A stretch of 6,780 nucleotides of DNA from Bacteroidota bacterium (GTDB lineage Bacteria; Bacteroidota; Bacteroidia; Flavobacteriales; Flavobacteriaceae), in contig CANKLD010000074.1 in NCBI GenBank assembly GCA_947483095.1, positions 1-6,780 of the forward strand, given 5' to 3'. A program made the position numbers and the translations under genes. The notes beneath the pieces are model-generated. The model ran no database searches. It was given only the letters and a program-made list of their open reading frames with translations, and was not told the origin of the DNA. Shown piece after piece: positions 6,205-6,780 of this stretch (within the stretch, counting starts at the first letter, position 1; each line of letters starts with the position of its first letter).

Positions 6205-6606
6205 ATGAGAAAAATTGAACACATTGGAATTGCGGTAAACAGCCTAGAAGTTTCGAACTTGGTTTTCGAAAAACTATTTGGCGCCCCAGCCTATAAATCG
6301 GAATTGGTAGAAAGTGAAGGCGTTAAAACTTCCTTTTTCATGAACGGGCCTAACAAAATTGAATTGTTGGAAGCCACAAATCCCGAGAGTCCAATTGCCA
6401 AATTCTTAGAAAAAAAAGGCGAGGGAATTCACCACATCGCCTTTGATGTAGAAGACATCGTTTCGGAAATTGCGCGACTAAAAGCCGAGGGTTTTGTAGT
6501 TTTAAATGAAGTTCCCAAGAAAGGCGCCGACAATAAACTAGTCGCATTTCTTCATCCAAAAACCACCAATGGTGTTTTGATAGAGCTTTGTCAGGAAATC
6601 AAGTAA
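6205..6606 (+). CDS. mce: Methylmalonyl-CoA epimerase (glyoxalase/VOC fold)
   Basis: A metal-dependent enzyme that interconverts (2S)- and (2R)-methylmalonyl-CoA, connecting propionyl-CoA carboxylase to methylmalonyl-CoA mutase and so to succinyl-CoA. It has 133 residues, the usual size for the family. It consists of two betaalphabetabetabeta VOC modules. The likely metal ligands are His6 (IEHIGIAV), Glu53 (KIELLE), His77 (GIHHIAFDV) and Glu127 (VLIELCQ), aligning with the His/Gln-or-Glu/His/Glu set known in methylmalonyl-CoA epimerase. IAKFLEKKGEGIHHIAF is strongly characteristic of this enzyme and not of glyoxalase I. The ATG at 6205 puts the usual MRKIEHIGIAV N-terminus first. An upstream in-frame TTG at 6181 lies within the promoter's TTTG and is rejected. 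The upstream TTTAAA is A/T-rich, with no Shine-Dalgarno sequence. The mutase and carboxylase genes are not in the window. It appears to be transcribed alone. Confidence 0.93.
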   Translation: MRKIEHIGIAVNSLEVSNLVFEKLFGAPAYKSELVESEGVKTSFFMNGPNKIELLEATNPESPIAKFLEKKGEGIHHIAFDVEDIVSEIARLKAEGFVVLNEVPKKGADNKLVAFLHPKTTNGVLIELCQEIK

Positions 6607-6661
6607 GTGGATAGAAGGGTTGTTTGAAGTAAACAGGAATACTGATTCCCTTTCAAAAAGA

Positions 6662-6693
6662 TTTGCAGAGAATCAAAAATAGTAGTAATATTG
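6662..6693 (+). promoter_or_regulatory. Predicted tRNA promoter
   Basis: TTTG (6662-6665), a 20-bp spacer, then TAATATTG (6686-6693), one mismatch from TAnnTTTG. Transcription would start near 6697-6699, shortly before the mature tRNA 5' end at 6706. The -33/-7 spacing is ideal for a Bacteroidota housekeeping promoter. Confidence 0.6.
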
Positions 6694-6705
6694 CACCTCG
6701 TTAAA

Positions 6706-6779
6706 GGTCCTATAGCTCATTCGGTTAGAGCAACTGACTCATAATCAGTAGGTGCTTGGTTCGATTCCAAGTGGGACCA
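6706..6779 (+). tRNA. tRNA with CAT anticodon (Ile2 or elongator Met)
   Basis: A complete cloverleaf is visible. The acceptor arms are GGTCCTA (6706-6712) and TGGGACC (6772-6778), with one G-T wobble. The D stem is GCTC/GAGC with GG in the loop. The anticodon stem ACTGA/TCAGT (6733-6737, 6745-6749) holds the loop CTCATAA with anticodon CAT at 6740-6742. The T arm is CTTGG-TTCGATT-CCAAG. The discriminator is A at 6779. It is not initiator tRNA: base pair 1-72 is G-C, and the three G-C pairs at the base of the anticodon stem are absent. C4-G69 and C5-G68 in the acceptor stem match E. coli tRNA-Ile2, which is modified to lysidine by TilS, rather than elongator tRNA-Met (U4-A69, A5-U68). This leans to Ile2 without settling it. 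The window ends one base (C) after the discriminator, so an encoded CCA cannot be judged. Confidence 0.93.
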
Positions 6780-6780
6780 C

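Noticed and set aside
6636..6649. Small hairpin GGAAT/ATTCC after mce, possible terminator
   Set aside because: The stem is only 5 bp of mixed composition with a 4-base loop, and it is followed by CTTTC rather than a T-run. This is too weak to call. The rest of 6607-6661 shows nothing recognisable.
1..6780. Search for a novel multi-gene system (defence, mobile or biosynthetic)
   Set aside because: Every substantial reading frame belongs to a known housekeeping or SOS family. No integrase, transposase, nuclease, toxin or unknown conserved gene cluster is present.

Overview
The window looks like chromosomal DNA of a flavobacterium (Bacteroidota). It is AT-rich. Its intergenic regions carry the Bacteroidota -7 promoter hexad TAnnTTTG, and no start codon has a clear Shine-Dalgarno sequence. 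The protein set (UmuC/UmuD, LepA, DusB, a LolC/E-type permease, RbfA, methylmalonyl-CoA epimerase) is typical of that group. The genus assignment is inference from style, because no rRNA or marker comparison could be run.

Layout, left to right. (1) The 3' two-thirds or more of umuC (DNA polymerase V catalytic subunit) runs in from outside the window. It overlaps the start of umuD, so the order is umuC-umuD, the reverse of the enterobacterial operon. (2) lepA (EF4) lies convergently on the minus strand, only 18 bp from umuD. (3) The lepA-dusB divergent intergenic region (3244-3479) holds a promoter for each gene. Between the lepA promoter and the lepA start codon is an approximately 89-bp multi-stem inverted-repeat element that would fill the lepA leader RNA. 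(4) dusB (tRNA-dihydrouridine synthase) ends inside a hairpin that separates it from a convergent minus-strand pair. (5) That pair is rbfA followed, one base after its stop, by a LolC/E-like permease with a TTG start. (6) Divergent from rbfA is mce (methylmalonyl-CoA epimerase), and then a tRNA gene with a CAT anticodon and its own promoter at the right edge.

Functionally the segment is mostly housekeeping. LepA, RbfA, DusB and the tRNA all concern ribosome and tRNA function. UmuC/UmuD provide inducible translesion synthesis, the permease is an envelope protein, and Mce links propionyl-CoA to succinyl-CoA. I see no mobile element, CRISPR array, toxin-antitoxin or defence gene, and no convincing undescribed multi-gene system. 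The features most worth a second look are the structured element in the lepA leader, the inverted and overlapping umuC-umuD order, the apparently leaderless rbfA transcript coupled to a TTG-start permease, and the Ile2-versus-Met identity of the tRNA.
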